From Colletes latitarsis (taxonomy: Eukaryota > Arthropoda > Insecta > Hymenoptera > Colletidae), in contig NW_027488369.1 in assembly GCF_051014445.1 (NCBI RefSeq), positions 13,844,001 through 13,908,000 on the forward strand: a DNA stretch of 64,000 nucleotides, given 5' to 3'. The number at the start of each line of letters is the position of its first letter. Within the stretch, counting starts at the first letter, position 1. This document shows, one piece after another, positions 1 to 12,680 of this stretch. A model generated the notes under the pieces. It was not told where the DNA came from. It saw only the letters and a program-made list of their open reading frames with translations, and searched no databases. The position numbers and the translations under genes were made by a program.

Positions 1-825
1 CCTCCCCTGGCTCATACTATCGCATTTTTCGAATACTTGTCGGCCAGATCCTGGGTTTTTTCTGGTTTGGATCCCGTAGTAATATGGTTCCACACCGAAA
101 CAGTCAATTAAACCTGGTTGCGATTAATATTTTAGGGGATAACGCCGGTTACGTCTCGGTTAGTTCTAGTATTTGCAATCATCTGGCTCATACTTTCGCA
201 TTTTTCGCATACCTGTTGGCCAGATCCTGGGTTTCCTCTGGTTTGGATCCCGTAGTAATGTGGTTCCACACCGAAACAGTCAATTAAACCTGGTTGCGAT
301 TAATATTTTACAGGATAACGCCGGTTATGTCTCGGTTAGGTCTGGGATTTGCACTCATCTGGCTCGTACTTTCGCATTTTTCGCATACTTGTTCGCCAGA
401 TCCTGGGTTTTTTCTGGTTTGGATCCCGCAGTAATGTGGTTCCACAACGAAACAGTCAATTAAACCTTGTTGCGATTAATATTTTGGCGGATAACGCCGG
501 TTATGTCTGGGTTAGGTCTGGTGTTTGCCCTCATCTGGCTCGTACTTTCGCATGTTTCGCATACTTTTTGGCCAGATCCTGGCCTTTTTCTGGTTTGGAT
601 CACGTAGTGATGTGGCACCACACTGAAATAGTCATTAAAAACATGTTCCGATTCGTACTTTAGAGGATAACGCTGTCTATGTCAGGCATAATTCTGGTGT
701 TTGCAATCATCTGGCTCATAATTTCGCATTTTTCGGATACTTGTTGGCCAGATCCTGGCCATTTTCTGGTTTGGATCACGTAGTAATGCGGTACCACACC
801 GAAACAGTCAATTCAACCTGGTTGC
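1..825. repeat. Truncated copy of the block at 2,115-2,939
   Basis: The first ~825 bases match 2,115-2,939 (shift 2,114) and, through the 14-monomer duplication, 4,582-5,406. Only a few differences were seen, for example GTTCGCC here and GTTCACC at 2,508. The match is lost where this copy reads ATTTTGGAGG and the other reads ATTCTAGAGG. The array evidently continues upstream of the window. Confidence 0.85.
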
Positions 826-1234
826 GATTAATATTTTGGAGGATAACGCCGGTTATGTCTCGGTTAGGTCTGGTATTTGCCCTCATCTGGCTCGGACCTT
901 CGCATTTTTCGCATACTTGTTGGCCAGATCCCGGCCTTCTTCTGGCTTGGTCCACGTAGTAAAGTGGCACCAGACTGAAACAGTCAATTAAACCTGGTTG
1001 CGAATAATATTTTAGAGGATAACGCTAGTTATGTCTGGGATAGTTCTGGTATTTGCAATCATCTGGCTCATACTTTCGTTTTTTCTCATAGTTGTTGGCC
1101 AGATCCTGGGTTTTTTTCTGGTTTGGATCCCGTAGTAATGCGGTTCCACAACGAAACAGTCAATTAAACCTGGTTGCGATTAATATTTTATCGGATAACG
1201 CCGGTTATGTCTGGGTTAGGTCTGGTATTTGCCC
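826..1234. repeat. Linking monomers before the 14-monomer duplication
   Basis: About 830-1,030 matches 3,474-3,670 (shift 2,644, including GGTCCACGTAGTAAAGTGGC). So, relative to this copy, three monomers are present at 2.94-3.47 kb and absent here. The part from ~1,030 to 1,234 adds one monomer with a T7 tract at ~1,109 and TTTTATCGG at ~1,187. No gene is visible. Confidence 0.7.
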
Positions 1235-3701
1235 TCATCTGGCTCGTACTTTCGCATTTTTCGCATACTTTTTGGCCAGATCCTGGCCTTTGTCTGGTTT
1301 GTATCACGTAGTAATGCGGTACCACACCGAAACAGTCCATTAAACCTGGTTGCGATTAATATTTTACAGGATAACGCCGGTTATGTCTCGGTTTGGTCTG
1401 GGATTTGCACTCATCTGGCTCGTACTTTCGCATTTTTCGCATACTTGTTAGCCAGATCCTGGCCTCTTTCTGGTTTGGATCATCGTAGCAATGCGGTACC
1501 ACACCGAAACAGTCAATTAAACCTGGATGCGAATAATATTTTAGAGGATAACTCTGGTTATGCCTGGGATAGTTCTGGTATTTGCAATCATCTGGCTCAT
1601 ACTTTCGCGTTTTTCTCATAGTTGTTGGCCAGATCCTGGGTTTTTTCTGGTTTGGATCCCGTAGTGATGCGGTGCCACACCGAAACAGTCAATTAAATCT
1701 GGTTGCGATTAATATTTTAGAGGATAATGCCGGTAATGTCTCGGTTAGGTCCTGGTATTTGCCCTCATCTGGCGCGTACTTTCGCATTTTTCGCATTCTT
1801 GTTGGCCAGATCCTGGCCTTTTTCTGGCTTGGACCACGTAGTGATGTGGTACCACACCGAAACAGTCAATTAAACCTGGTTGCGAATAATATTTTAGAGG
1901 GTAACGCTGGTTATGCCTGGGATAGTTCTGGTATTTGCAATCATCTGGCTCATACTTTCGCGTTTTACTCATAGTTGTTGGCCAGATCCTGGGTTTTTTC
2001 TGGTTTGGATCCCGTAGTAATGTGGTTCCACACGGAAACAGTCAATTAAACCCGGTTGCGAATAATATTTTAGAGGATAACGCCGGTTATGTCTGTGTTA
2101 AGTCTGGTATTTGCCCTCCCCTGGCTCATACTATCGCATTTTTCGAATACTTGTCGGCCAGATCCTGGGTTTTTTCTGGTTTGGATCCCGTAGTAATATG
2201 GTTCCACACCGAAACAGTCAATTAAACCTGGTTGCGATTAATATTTTAGGGGATAACGCCGGTTACGTCTCGGTTAGTTCTAGTATTTGCAATCATCTGG
2301 CTCATACTTTCGCATTTTTCGCATACCTGTTGGCCAGATCCTGGGTTTCCTCTGGTTTGGATCCCGTAGTAATGTGGTTCCACACCGAAACAGTCAATTA
2401 AACCTGGTTGCGATTAATATTTTACAGGATAACGCCGGTTATGTCTCGGTTAGGTCTGGGATTTGCACTCATCTGGCTCGTACTTTCGCATTTTTCGCAT
2501 ACTTGTTCACCAGATCCTGGGTTTTTTCTGGTTTGGATCCCGCAGTAATGTGGTTCCACAACGAAACAGTCAATTAAACCTTGTTGCGATTAATATTTTG
2601 GCGGATAACGCCGGTTATGTCTGGGTTAGGTCTGGTGTTTGCCCTCATCTGGCTCGTACTTTCGCATGTTTCGCATACTTTTTGGCCAGATCCTGGCCTT
2701 TTTCTGGTTTGGATCACGTAGTGATGTGGCACCACACTGAAATAGTCATTAAAAACATGTTCCGATTCGTACTTTAGAGGATAACGCTGTCTATGTCAGG
2801 CATAATTCTGGTATTTGCAATCATCTGGCTCATAATTTCGCATTTTTCGGATACTTGTTGGCCAGATCCTGGCCATTTTCTGGTTTGGATCACGTAGTAA
2901 TGCGGTACCACACCGAAACAGTCAATTAAACCTGGTTGCGATTAATATTCTAGAGGATAACGCCGGTTATGTCTGGGTTAGGTCTGGGATTTGCCCTCAT
3001 CTGGATCGTACTTTCGCATTTTTCGCATACTTGTTGGCCAGATCCTGCGTTTTTTCTGGTTTGGATCCCGCAGTAATGTGGTTCCACAACGAAACAGTCA
3101 ATTAAACCTGGTTGCGATTAATATTTTAGAGGATAACGCCGGTTATGTCTCGGTTTGGTCTGGGATTTGCACTCATCTGGCTCGTACTTTCGCATTTTTC
3201 GCATACTTGTTAGCCAGATCCTGGCCTCTTTCTGGTTTGGATCATCGTAGCAATGCGGTACCACACCGAAACAGTCAATTATACCTGGTTGCGATTAATA
3301 TTTTAGGGGATAACGCCGGTTTTGTCTGGGTTAGGTCTGGTATTTGCCCTCATCTGGCTCGTACTTTCGCATTTTTCACATACTTGTTGGCCAGATCCTG
3401 GCCTTTTTCTGGTTTGTATCCCGTAGTAATGTGGTTCCACACCGAAACAGTCAATTGAACCTGGTTGCGATTAATATTTTGGAGGATAACGCCGGTTATG
3501 TCTCGGTTAGGTCTGGTATTTGCCCTCATCTGGCTCGGACCTTCGCATTTTTCGCATACTTGATGGCCAGATCCCGGCCTTCTTCTGGCTTGGTCCACGT
3601 AGTAAAGTGGCACCAGACTGAAACAGTCAATTAAACCTGGTTGCGAATAATATTTTAGAGGATAACGCTGTTTATGTCTGGGATAGTTCTGGTATTTGCA
3701 A
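1235..3701. repeat. 14-monomer higher-order unit, copy 1 (2,467 bp)
   Basis: Every diagnostic variant in this interval recurs 2,467 bp later. Examples are the one-base insertion GGTCCTGG near 1,748 and 4,215, GTCCATTAAACC near 1,336 and 3,803, and GAGGGTAACG near 1,897 and 4,364. In the stretches compared I saw no difference between the two copies. The unit holds fourteen diverged monomers. The right junction, near 3,690-3,710, joins the end of the unit to its own beginning inside CATCTGGCTCGTAC, as expected for an in-register unequal exchange. Confidence 0.93.
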
Positions 3702-6168
3702 TCATCTGGCTCGTACTTTCGCATTTTTCGCATACTTTTTGGCCAGATCCTGGCCTTTGTCTGGTTTGTATCACGTAGTAATGCGGTACCACACCGAAAC
3801 AGTCCATTAAACCTGGTTGCGATTAATATTTTACAGGATAACGCCGGTTATGTCTCGGTTTGGTCTGGGATTTGCACTCATCTGGCTCGTACTTTCGCAT
3901 TTTTCGCATACTTGTTAGCCAGATCCTGGCCTCTTTCTGGTTTGGATCATCGTAGCAATGCGGTACCACACCGAAACAGTCAATTAAACCTGGATGCGAA
4001 TAATATTTTAGAGGATAACTCTGGTTATGCCTGGGATAGTTCTGGTATTTGCAATCATCTGGCTCATACTTTCGCGTTTTTCTCATAGTTGTTGGCCAGA
4101 TCCTGGGTTTTTTCTGGTTTGGATCCCGTAGTGATGCGGTGCCACACCGAAACAGTCAATTAAATCTGGTTGCGATTAATATTTTAGAGGATAATGCCGG
4201 TAATGTCTCGGTTAGGTCCTGGTATTTGCCCTCATCTGGCGCGTACTTTCGCATTTTTCGCATTCTTGTTGGCCAGATCCTGGCCTTTTTCTGGCTTGGA
4301 CCACGTAGTGATGTGGTACCACACCGAAACAGTCAATTAAACCTGGTTGCGAATAATATTTTAGAGGGTAACGCTGGTTATGCCTGGGATAGTTCTGGTA
4401 TTTGCAATCATCTGGCTCATACTTTCGCGTTTTACTCATAGTTGTTGGCCAGATCCTGGGTTTTTTCTGGTTTGGATCCCGTAGTAATGTGGTTCCACAC
4501 GGAAACAGTCAATTAAACCCGGTTGCGAATAATATTTTAGAGGATAACGCCGGTTATGTCTGTGTTAAGTCTGGTATTTGCCCTCCCCTGGCTCATACTA
4601 TCGCATTTTTCGAATACTTGTCGGCCAGATCCTGGGTTTTTTCTGGTTTGGATCCCGTAGTAATATGGTTCCACACCGAAACAGTCAATTAAACCTGGTT
4701 GCGATTAATATTTTAGGGGATAACGCCGGTTACGTCTCGGTTAGTTCTAGTATTTGCAATCATCTGGCTCATACTTTCGCATTTTTCGCATACCTGTTGG
4801 CCAGATCCTGGGTTTCCTCTGGTTTGGATCCCGTAGTAATGTGGTTCCACACCGAAACAGTCAATTAAACCTGGTTGCGATTAATATTTTACAGGATAAC
4901 GCCGGTTATGTCTCGGTTAGGTCTGGGATTTGCACTCATCTGGCTCGTACTTTCGCATTTTTCGCATACTTGTTCACCAGATCCTGGGTTTTTTCTGGTT
5001 TGGATCCCGCAGTAATGTGGTTCCACAACGAAACAGTCAATTAAACCTTGTTGCGATTAATATTTTGGCGGATAACGCCGGTTATGTCTGGGTTAGGTCT
5101 GGTGTTTGCCCTCATCTGGCTCGTACTTTCGCATGTTTCGCATACTTTTTGGCCAGATCCTGGCCTTTTTCTGGTTTGGATCACGTAGTGATGTGGCACC
5201 ACACTGAAATAGTCATTAAAAACATGTTCCGATTCGTACTTTAGAGGATAACGCTGTCTATGTCAGGCATAATTCTGGTATTTGCAATCATCTGGCTCAT
5301 AATTTCGCATTTTTCGGATACTTGTTGGCCAGATCCTGGCCATTTTCTGGTTTGGATCACGTAGTAATGCGGTACCACACCGAAACAGTCAATTAAACCT
5401 GGTTGCGATTAATATTCTAGAGGATAACGCCGGTTATGTCTGGGTTAGGTCTGGGATTTGCCCTCATCTGGATCGTACTTTCGCATTTTTCGCATACTTG
5501 TTGGCCAGATCCTGCGTTTTTTCTGGTTTGGATCCCGCAGTAATGTGGTTCCACAACGAAACAGTCAATTAAACCTGGTTGCGATTAATATTTTAGAGGA
5601 TAACGCCGGTTATGTCTCGGTTTGGTCTGGGATTTGCACTCATCTGGCTCGTACTTTCGCATTTTTCGCATACTTGTTAGCCAGATCCTGGCCTCTTTCT
5701 GGTTTGGATCATCGTAGCAATGCGGTACCACACCGAAACAGTCAATTATACCTGGTTGCGATTAATATTTTAGGGGATAACGCCGGTTTTGTCTGGGTTA
5801 GGTCTGGTATTTGCCCTCATCTGGCTCGTACTTTCGCATTTTTCACATACTTGTTGGCCAGATCCTGGCCTTTTTCTGGTTTGTATCCCGTAGTAATGTG
5901 GTTCCACACCGAAACAGTCAATTGAACCTGGTTGCGATTAATATTTTGGAGGATAACGCCGGTTATGTCTCGGTTAGGTCTGGTATTTGCCCTCATCTGG
6001 CTCGGACCTTCGCATTTTTCGCATACTTGATGGCCAGATCCCGGCCTTCTTCTGGCTTGGTCCACGTAGTAAAGTGGCACCAGACTGAAACAGTCAATTA
6101 AACCTGGTTGCGAATAATATTTTAGAGGATAACGCTGTTTATGTCTGGGATAGTTCTGGTATTTGCAA
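3702..6168. repeat. 14-monomer higher-order unit, copy 2 (2,467 bp)
   Basis: This is the second copy of the 2,467-bp unit and directly abuts copy 1. It includes the monomer with CATTAAAAACATG near 5,214, the ATTCTAGAGG variant near 5,414 and the two-monomer open frame at 5,458-5,925. The match ends near 6,165, where this copy continues with CATACTTTCGCTTTTCCGC while copy 1 runs into the start of the next unit. Confidence 0.93.
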
Positions 6169-6715
6169 TCATCTGGCTCATACTTTCGCTTTTCCGCATA
6201 GTTGTTGGCCAGATCCTGGGTTTTTTTCTGGTTTGGATCCCGTAGTAATGCTGTTCCACAGAGAAACAGTCAATTAAACCTGGTTGCGATTAATATTTTA
6301 GCGGATAACGCCGGTTATGTCTGGGTTAGGTCTGGTATTTGCCCTCATCTGGCTCGTACTTTCGCATTTTTCACATACTTGTTGGCCAGATCCTGGCCTT
6401 TTTCTGGTTTGGATCACGTAGTAATGCGGTACCACACCGAAACAGTCAATTAAATCTGGTTGCGATTAATATTTTAGAGGATAATGCCGGTAATGTCTCG
6501 GTTAGGTCTGGTATTTGCCCTCATCTGGCGCGTACTTTCGCATTTTTCGCATTCTTGTTGGCCAGATCCTGGCCTTTTTCTGGCTTGGACCATGTAGTAA
6601 TGTGGTACCACACCGAAACAGTCAATTAAACCTGGTTGCGAATAATATTTTAGAGGATAACGCTGTTTATGCCTGGGATAGTGCTGGTATTTGCAATCAT
6701 CTGGCTCATACTTTC
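6169..6715. repeat. Mosaic of monomers also found near 12.8-13.2 kb
   Basis: Two pieces here have counterparts in the opposite order further on. About 6,205-6,364, with the private CTGTTCCACAGAG, matches 13,076-13,235 (shift 6,871). About 6,430-6,735 matches 12,772-13,077 (shift 6,342). The order of the pieces is exchanged although strand and phase are kept. No gene is visible. Confidence 0.75.
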
Positions 6716-8755
6716 GCGTTTTTCTCATAGTTGTTGGCCAGATCCTGGGTTTTTTCTGGTTTGGATCCCGTAGTAATGTGGTTCCACACGGAAACAGTCA
6801 ATTAAACCCGGTTGCGATTACTATTTTAGAGGATAACGGCGGTTATGTCTGTGTTAAGTCTGGTATTTGCCCTCCCCTGGGTCATACTATCGCATTTTTC
6901 GAATACTTGTCGTCCAGATCCTGTGTTTTTTCTGGTTTGGATCCCGTAGTAATGTGGTTCCACACCGAAACAGTCAATTAAACCTGGTTGCGATTAATAT
7001 TTTAGGGGATAACGCCGGTTACGTCTCGGTTGGGTCTGGGATTTTCCCTCATCTGGTTCGTACTTTCGCATTTTTCGCATTCTTGTTGGCCCGATCCTGG
7101 GATGTTTCTGGTTTGGATCACGTAGTAATGTGTTACCACACTGAAACAGTCATTAAAAGCATGTTCCGATTCGTATTTTAGAGGATAACGCTGGTTATGT
7201 CAGGGTTAGTTCTGGTATTTGCAATCATCATGCTCATACTTTCGCATTTTTCTCATCCTTGTTTGCCAGACCCTGGCCTTTCTCTGGTTTGGATCACGTA
7301 GTAATGCGGCACCACACCGAAACAGTCAATTAAACCTGGTTGCGATTAATATTTTAGAGGATAACGCCGGTTATGTCTGGGTTAGGTCTGGTGTTTGCCC
7401 TCATCTGGCTCGTACTTTCGCATGTTTCGCATACTTTTTGGCCAGATCCTGGCCTTTTTCTTGTTTGGATCACGTAGTGATGTGGTACCACACTGAAACA
7501 GTCATTAAAAACATGTTCTGATTCGTGTTTTAGAGGATAACGCTGTTTATGTCAGGCATAGTTCTGGTATTTGCAATCATCTGGCTCATAATTACGCATT
7601 TTTCGGATACTTGCTGGCCAGATCCTGTGCTTTTTCTGTTTTGGATCCCGTAGTAATGAGGTTCCACACCGAAACAGTCAATTGAACCTGGTTGCGACTA
7701 ATATTTTGGAGGATAACGCCGGTTACGTCTCGGTTAGGTCTGGTATTTGCCCTCATCTGGCTCGGACCTTCGCATTTTTCGCATACTTGTTGGCCAGATC
7801 CCGGCCTTCTTCTGGCTTGGTCCACGTAGTAAAGTGGCACCAGACTGAAACAGTCAATTAAACCTGGTTGCGAATAATATTTTAGAGGATAACGCTAGTT
7901 ATGTCTGGGATAGTTCTGGTATTTGCAATCATCTGGCTCATACTTTCGCTTTTTCTCATAGTTGTTTGCCAGATCCTGGGTTTTTTTCTGGTTTGGATCC
8001 CGTAGTAATGCGGTACCACCCCGAAACAGTCAATTAAATCTGTTTGCGATTAATATTTTAGAGGATAATGCCGGTAATGTCTCGGTTAGGTCTGGTATTT
8101 GCCCTCATCTGCCACGTACTTTCGCATTTTTCGCATTCTTGTTGGCCAGATCCTGGCCTTTTTCTGGTTTGGATCCCGTAGTAATGTGTTACCACACTGA
8201 AACAGTCATTAAAAGCATGTTCCGATTCGTATTTTAGAGGATAACGCTGGTTATGTCAGAGTTAGTTCTGGTATTTGCAATCATCATGCTCATACTTTCG
8301 CATTTTTCTCATCCTTGTTGGCCAGATCCTGGCCTTTCTCTGGTTTGGATCACGTAGTAATGCGGTACCACACCGAAACAGTCAATTAAACCTGGTTGCG
8401 ATTAATATTTTACAGGATAACGCCGGTTATGTCTCGGTTTGGTCTGGGATTTGCACTCATCTGGCTCGTACTTTCGCATTTTTCGCATACTTGTTAGCCA
8501 GATCCTGGCCTCTTTCTGGTTTGGATCATCGTAGCAATGCGGTACCACACCGAAACAGTCAATTAAACCTGGATGCGAATAATATTTTAGAGGATAACGC
8601 TGGTTATGCCTGGGATAGTTCTGGTATTTGCAATCATCTGGCTCATACTTTCGCGTTTTTCTCATAGTTGTTGGCCAGATCCTGGCCTCTTTCTGGCATG
8701 GACCACGTAGTAATGTGGTGCCACACCGAAACAGTCAATTAAACCTGGTTGCGAA
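6716..8755. repeat. Block P, copy 1 (about 2.0 kb)
   Basis: This segment matches 13,235-15,274 at a shift of 6,519 and, from about 6,909, also matches 19,416-20,600 (shift 12,507). Shared rare variants include CGTCCAGATCCTGTG near 6,911, CATTAAAAGCATG near 7,150, CCAGACCCTGGCC near 7,265 and CTGTGCTTTTTCTG near 7,625. Scattered single-base differences exist, for example CGGTTGGG here against CGGTTAGG at 13,545. Confidence 0.88.
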
Positions 8756-9390
8756 TAATATGTTAGAGGATAACGCTGCTTATGCCTGGGATAGTTCTGG
8801 TACTTGCAATCATCTGGCTCATACTTTCGCGTTTTTCTCATAGTTGTTGGCCAGATCCTGGCCATTTTCTGGTTTGGATCACGTAGTAATGTGTTACCAC
8901 ACTGAAACAGTCATTAAAAGCATGTTGCGATTCGTATTTTAGAGGATAACGCTGGTTATGTCAGAGTTAGTTCTGGTATTTGCAATCATCATGCTCATAC
9001 TTTCGCATTTTTCTCATCCTTGTTGGCCAGATCCTGGCCTTTCTCTGGTTTGGATCACGTAGTAATGCGGTACCACACCGAAACAGTCAATTAAACCTGG
9101 TTGCGAAATATATTTTACAGGATAACGCCGGTTATGTCTCGGTTTGGTCTGGGATTTGCACTCATCTGGCTCGTACTTTCGCATTTTTCGCATACTTGTT
9201 AGCCAGATCCAGGCCTCTTTCTGGTTTGGGTCATCGTAGCAATGCGGTACCACACCGAAACAGTCAATTAAACCTGGATGCGAATAATATTTTAGAGGAT
9301 AACGCTGGTTATGCCTGGGATAGTTCTGGTATTTGCAATCATCTGGCTCATACTTTCGCGTTTTTCTCATAGTTGTTGGCCAGATCCTGG
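8170..9390. repeat. 4-monomer tandem duplication (shift 705 bp)
   Basis: About 8,170-8,690 is repeated at 8,875-9,395. Shared variants are GTGTTACCACACTG, CATCATGCTCATAC, TTTTACAGG and GGATCATCGTAGC. The copies differ by a few substitutions, for example GATTAATATTTTACAGG in the first and GAAATATATTTTACAGG in the second. The second copy of block P at 13-15 kb lacks this extra pair of monomers, so the duplication or its loss is specific to one copy. Confidence 0.8.
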
Positions 9391-10285
9391 GTTTTTTCTG
9401 GTTTGGATCCCGTAGTAATGCGGTACCACACCGAAACAGTCAATTAAATCTGTTTGCGATTAATATTTTAGAGGATAATGCCGGTAATGTCTCGGTTAGG
9501 TCTGGTATTTGCCCTCATCTGCCGCGTACTTTCGCATTTTTCGCATTCTTGTTGGCCAGATCCTGGCCTTTTTCTGGCTTGGACCACGTAGTAATGTGGT
9601 GCCACACCGAAACAGTCAATTAAACCTGGTTGCGAATAATATTTTAGAGGATAACGCTGCTTATGCCTGGGATAGTTCTGGTATTTGCAATCATCTGGCT
9701 CATACTTTCGCATTTTTCGCATTCTTGTTGGCCAGATCCTGGCCTTTTTCTGGCTTGGACCACGTAGTGATGTGGTACCACACCGAAACAGTCAATTAAA
9801 CCTGGTTGCTAATAATATTTTAGAGGATAACGCTGGTTATGCCTGGGATAGTTCTGGTATTTGCAATCATCTGGCTCATACTTTCGCGTTTTACTCATAG
9901 TTGTTGGCCAGATCCTGGGTTTTTTCTGGTTTGGATCCCGTAGTAATGTGGTTCCACACGGAAACAGTCAATTAAACCCGGTTGCGATTAATATTTTAGA
10001 GGATAACGCCGGTTATGTCTGTGTTAAGTCTGGTATTTGCCCTCCCCTGGCTCATACTATCGCATTTTTCGAATACTTGTCGGCCAGATCCTGGGTTTTT
10101 TCTGGTTTGGATCCCGTAGTAATGTGGTTCCACACCGAAACAGTCAATTAAACCTGGTTGCGATTATTATTTTAGGGGATAATGCCGGTTACGTCTCGGT
10201 TAGTTCTAGTATTTGCAATCATCTGGCTCATACTTTCGCATTTTTCGCATTCCTGTTGGCCAGATCCTGGGTTTCCTCTGGTTTG
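9083..10285. repeat. Block Q, copy 1 (7 monomers)
   Basis: This block matches 15,250-16,452 (shift 6,167) and 16,483-17,685. It begins with the private GCGAAATATATTTTACAGG type monomer and ends with GGGTTTCCTCTGG near 10,270. Here it continues as GGATCCCGTAG, while the later copies switch to GGATCACGTAG at the matching point, which marks a junction. Confidence 0.85.
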
Positions 10286-11548
10286 GATCCCGTAGTAATG
10301 TGGTTCCACACCGAAACAGTCAATTAAACCTGGTTGCGATTAATATTTTACAGGATAACGCCGGTTATTTCTCGGTTTGGTCTGGGATTTGCCCTCATCT
10401 GGATCGTTCTTTCGCATTTTTCGCATACTTGTTGGCCAGATCCTGGGTTCTTTCTGGTTTGGATCCCGTAGTAATGTGGTTCCACAACGAAACAGTCAAT
10501 TAAACCTGGTTGCGATTAATATTTTAGCGGATAACGCCGGTTATGTCTGGGTTAGGTCTGGGATTTTCCCTCATGTGGCTCGTACTTTCGCGTTTCTCGC
10601 ATTCTTGTTGTCCCGATCCTGGGATTTTTCTGGTTTGGATCTCGTAGTAATGTGTTACCACACTGAAACAGTCATTAAAAGCATGTTCCGATTCGTATTT
10701 TAGAGGATAACGCTGGTTATGTCGGGCATAGTTCTGGTATTTGCAATCATCTGGCTCATACTTTCGCATTTTTCGCATACTTGTTGGCCAGGTCCTGGCC
10801 TTTTTCTGGTCTGGATCACGTAGTAATGCAGTACCACAACGAAACAGTCAATTAAACCTGGTTGCGATTAATATTTTAGAGGATAACGCCGTTTATGTCT
10901 CGGTTTGGTCTGGGATTTGCCCTCATCTGGCTCGTACTTTCGCATTTTGCGCATACTTGTTGGCCAGATCCTGGCCTTTTCCTGGTCTGGATCACGTAGT
11001 AATGCAGTACCACACCGAAACAGTCAATTAGACCTGGTTGCGATTAATATTTTAGAGGATAACGCTGGTTATGTCTGGGTTAGTTCTGGTATTTGCAATC
11101 ATCTGGCTCATACTTTCGCATTTTTCGCATACTTGTTGGCCAGGTCCTGGCCTCTTTCTGATTTGGATCATCGTAGCAATGCGGTACCACACCGAAACAG
11201 TCAATTATACCTCGTTGCGATTAATATTTTAGGGGATAACGCCGGTTACGTCTCGGTTTGGTCTGGGATTTTCCCTCATCTGGCTCGTACTTTCGCATTT
11301 TTCGCATTCTTGTTGGCCCGATCCTGGGCTTTTTCTGGTTTGGATCACGTAGTAATGTGGTGCCACACTGAAACAGTCATTAAAAGCATGTTCCGATGCG
11401 TATTTTAGAGGATAACGCTGGTTATGTCAGGGTTAGTTCTGGTATTTGCAATCATCTGGATCATATATTCGCATTTTTCTCATCCTTGTTGGCCAGATCC
11501 TGGCCTTTCTCTGGTTTGGATCACGTAGTAATGCGGTACCACACCGAA

Positions 11549-11902
11549 ACAGTCAATTAAACCTGGTTGCGATTAATATTTTAGGGGATAACGCCGGTTA
11601 TGTCTGGGTTAGTTCTGGTATTTGCAATCATCTGGCTCCTACTTTCGCATTTTTCGCATACTTGTTGGCCAGATCCTGGCCTCTTTCTGGTTTGGATCAT
11701 CGTAGCAATGCGGTACCACACCGAAACAGTCAATTAAACCTGGTTGCGATTAATATTTTAGGGGATAACGCCGGTTATGTCTGGGTTAGTTCTGGTATTT
11801 GCAATCATCTGGCTCATACTTTCGCATTTTTCGCATACTTGTTGGCCAGATCCTGGCCTCTTTCTGGTTTGGATCATCGTAGTAATGCGGTACCACACCG
11901 AA
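11549..11902. repeat. Two adjacent near-identical 177-bp monomers
   Basis: Bases 11,549-11,725 and 11,726-11,902 are two direct neighbours that differ at only about two positions seen by eye (GGCTCCTAC against GGCTCATAC, and GTAGCAATG against GTAGTAATG). Elsewhere adjacent monomers are clearly diverged. Each carries the one-base insertion GATCATCGTAG, making it 177 bp, so one reading frame stays in phase through the pair. Confidence 0.9.
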
Positions 11903-12559
11903 ACAGTCAATTAAACGTGGTTGCGATTAATATTTTAGAGGATAACGCTGGTTATGTCTCGGTTAGGTCTGGGATTTGCCCCCATCTGGCTCGTACTTTC
12001 GCGTTTTTCTCATAGTTGTTGAACAGATCCTGGGTTTTTTCTGGTTTGGATCCCGTAGTAATGTGGTTGCACACCGAAACAGTCAATTGAACCTGGTTGC
12101 GATTAATATTTTAGAGGATAACGCCGGTAATGTCTCGGTTAGGTCTAATATTAGCCCTCATCTGGCGCATACTTTCGCATTTTTCGTATTCTTGTTGGCC
12201 AGATCCTGGCCTTTTTCTCTCTTGGACCACGTAGTAATATGGTACCACACCGAAACAGTCAATTAAACCTGGTTGCGATTAATATTTTAGGGGATAACGC
12301 CGGTTATGTCTGGGTTAGTTCTGGTATTTGCAACCATCTGGCTCATACTTTCGCATTTTTCGCATACCTGTTGGCCAGATCCTGGGTTTTCTCTGTTGTG
12401 GATCCCGTAGTAATGTGGTACCACAACGAAACAGTCAATTAAACCTGGTTGAGATTAATATTTTAGCGGATAACGCCGGTTATGTCTGGGTTAGGTCTGG
12501 TATTTGCCCTCATCTGGCTCATACCTTCGCATTTTTCGCATACTTGTTGGCCATATCCT

Positions 12560-12680
12560 GGTTTTTTTTCTGGTTTGGATCCCGTAGTAATGTGGTTCCA
12601 CACCGAAACAGTCAATAGAAGCTGGTTCCGATAAGTATTTTAAAGGATAACGCTGGTTATGTCTGGGTTAAGTCTGGTAT
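12560..12680. repeat. Domain 2-like segment inside domain 1
   Basis: Around 12,611-12,680 the sequence reads CAATAGAAGCTGGTTCCGAT, then AAGTATTTTAAAGG, then GCTGGTTATGTCTGGG. This combination is otherwise typical of monomers beyond 20.6 kb. It may be a small conversion tract or a relative of the ancestral monomer that was amplified in domain 2. Confidence 0.7.

Larger units (their letters stand above)
10286..12680. repeat. Mosaic satellite without a long block partner
   Basis: Monomers are typical of domain 1, but I found no multi-kilobase near-identical partner in the window. Included are CATTAAAAGCATG monomers (~10.67 and 11.38 kb), TTTGCGCATAC near 10,946 (a variant otherwise common in domain 2), AATGCAGTACC variants near 10,827 and 11,003, and the 177-bp monomers described separately. 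The 167- and 189-codon open frames here arise from 177-bp monomers and are not convincing genes. Confidence 0.75.

Noticed and set aside
1235..6168. Assembly artefact as the cause of the nearly identical 14-monomer copies
   Set aside because: Cannot be excluded from sequence alone. I kept it as a real duplication because the junction is in phase and the same kind of event occurs elsewhere with divergence between copies.
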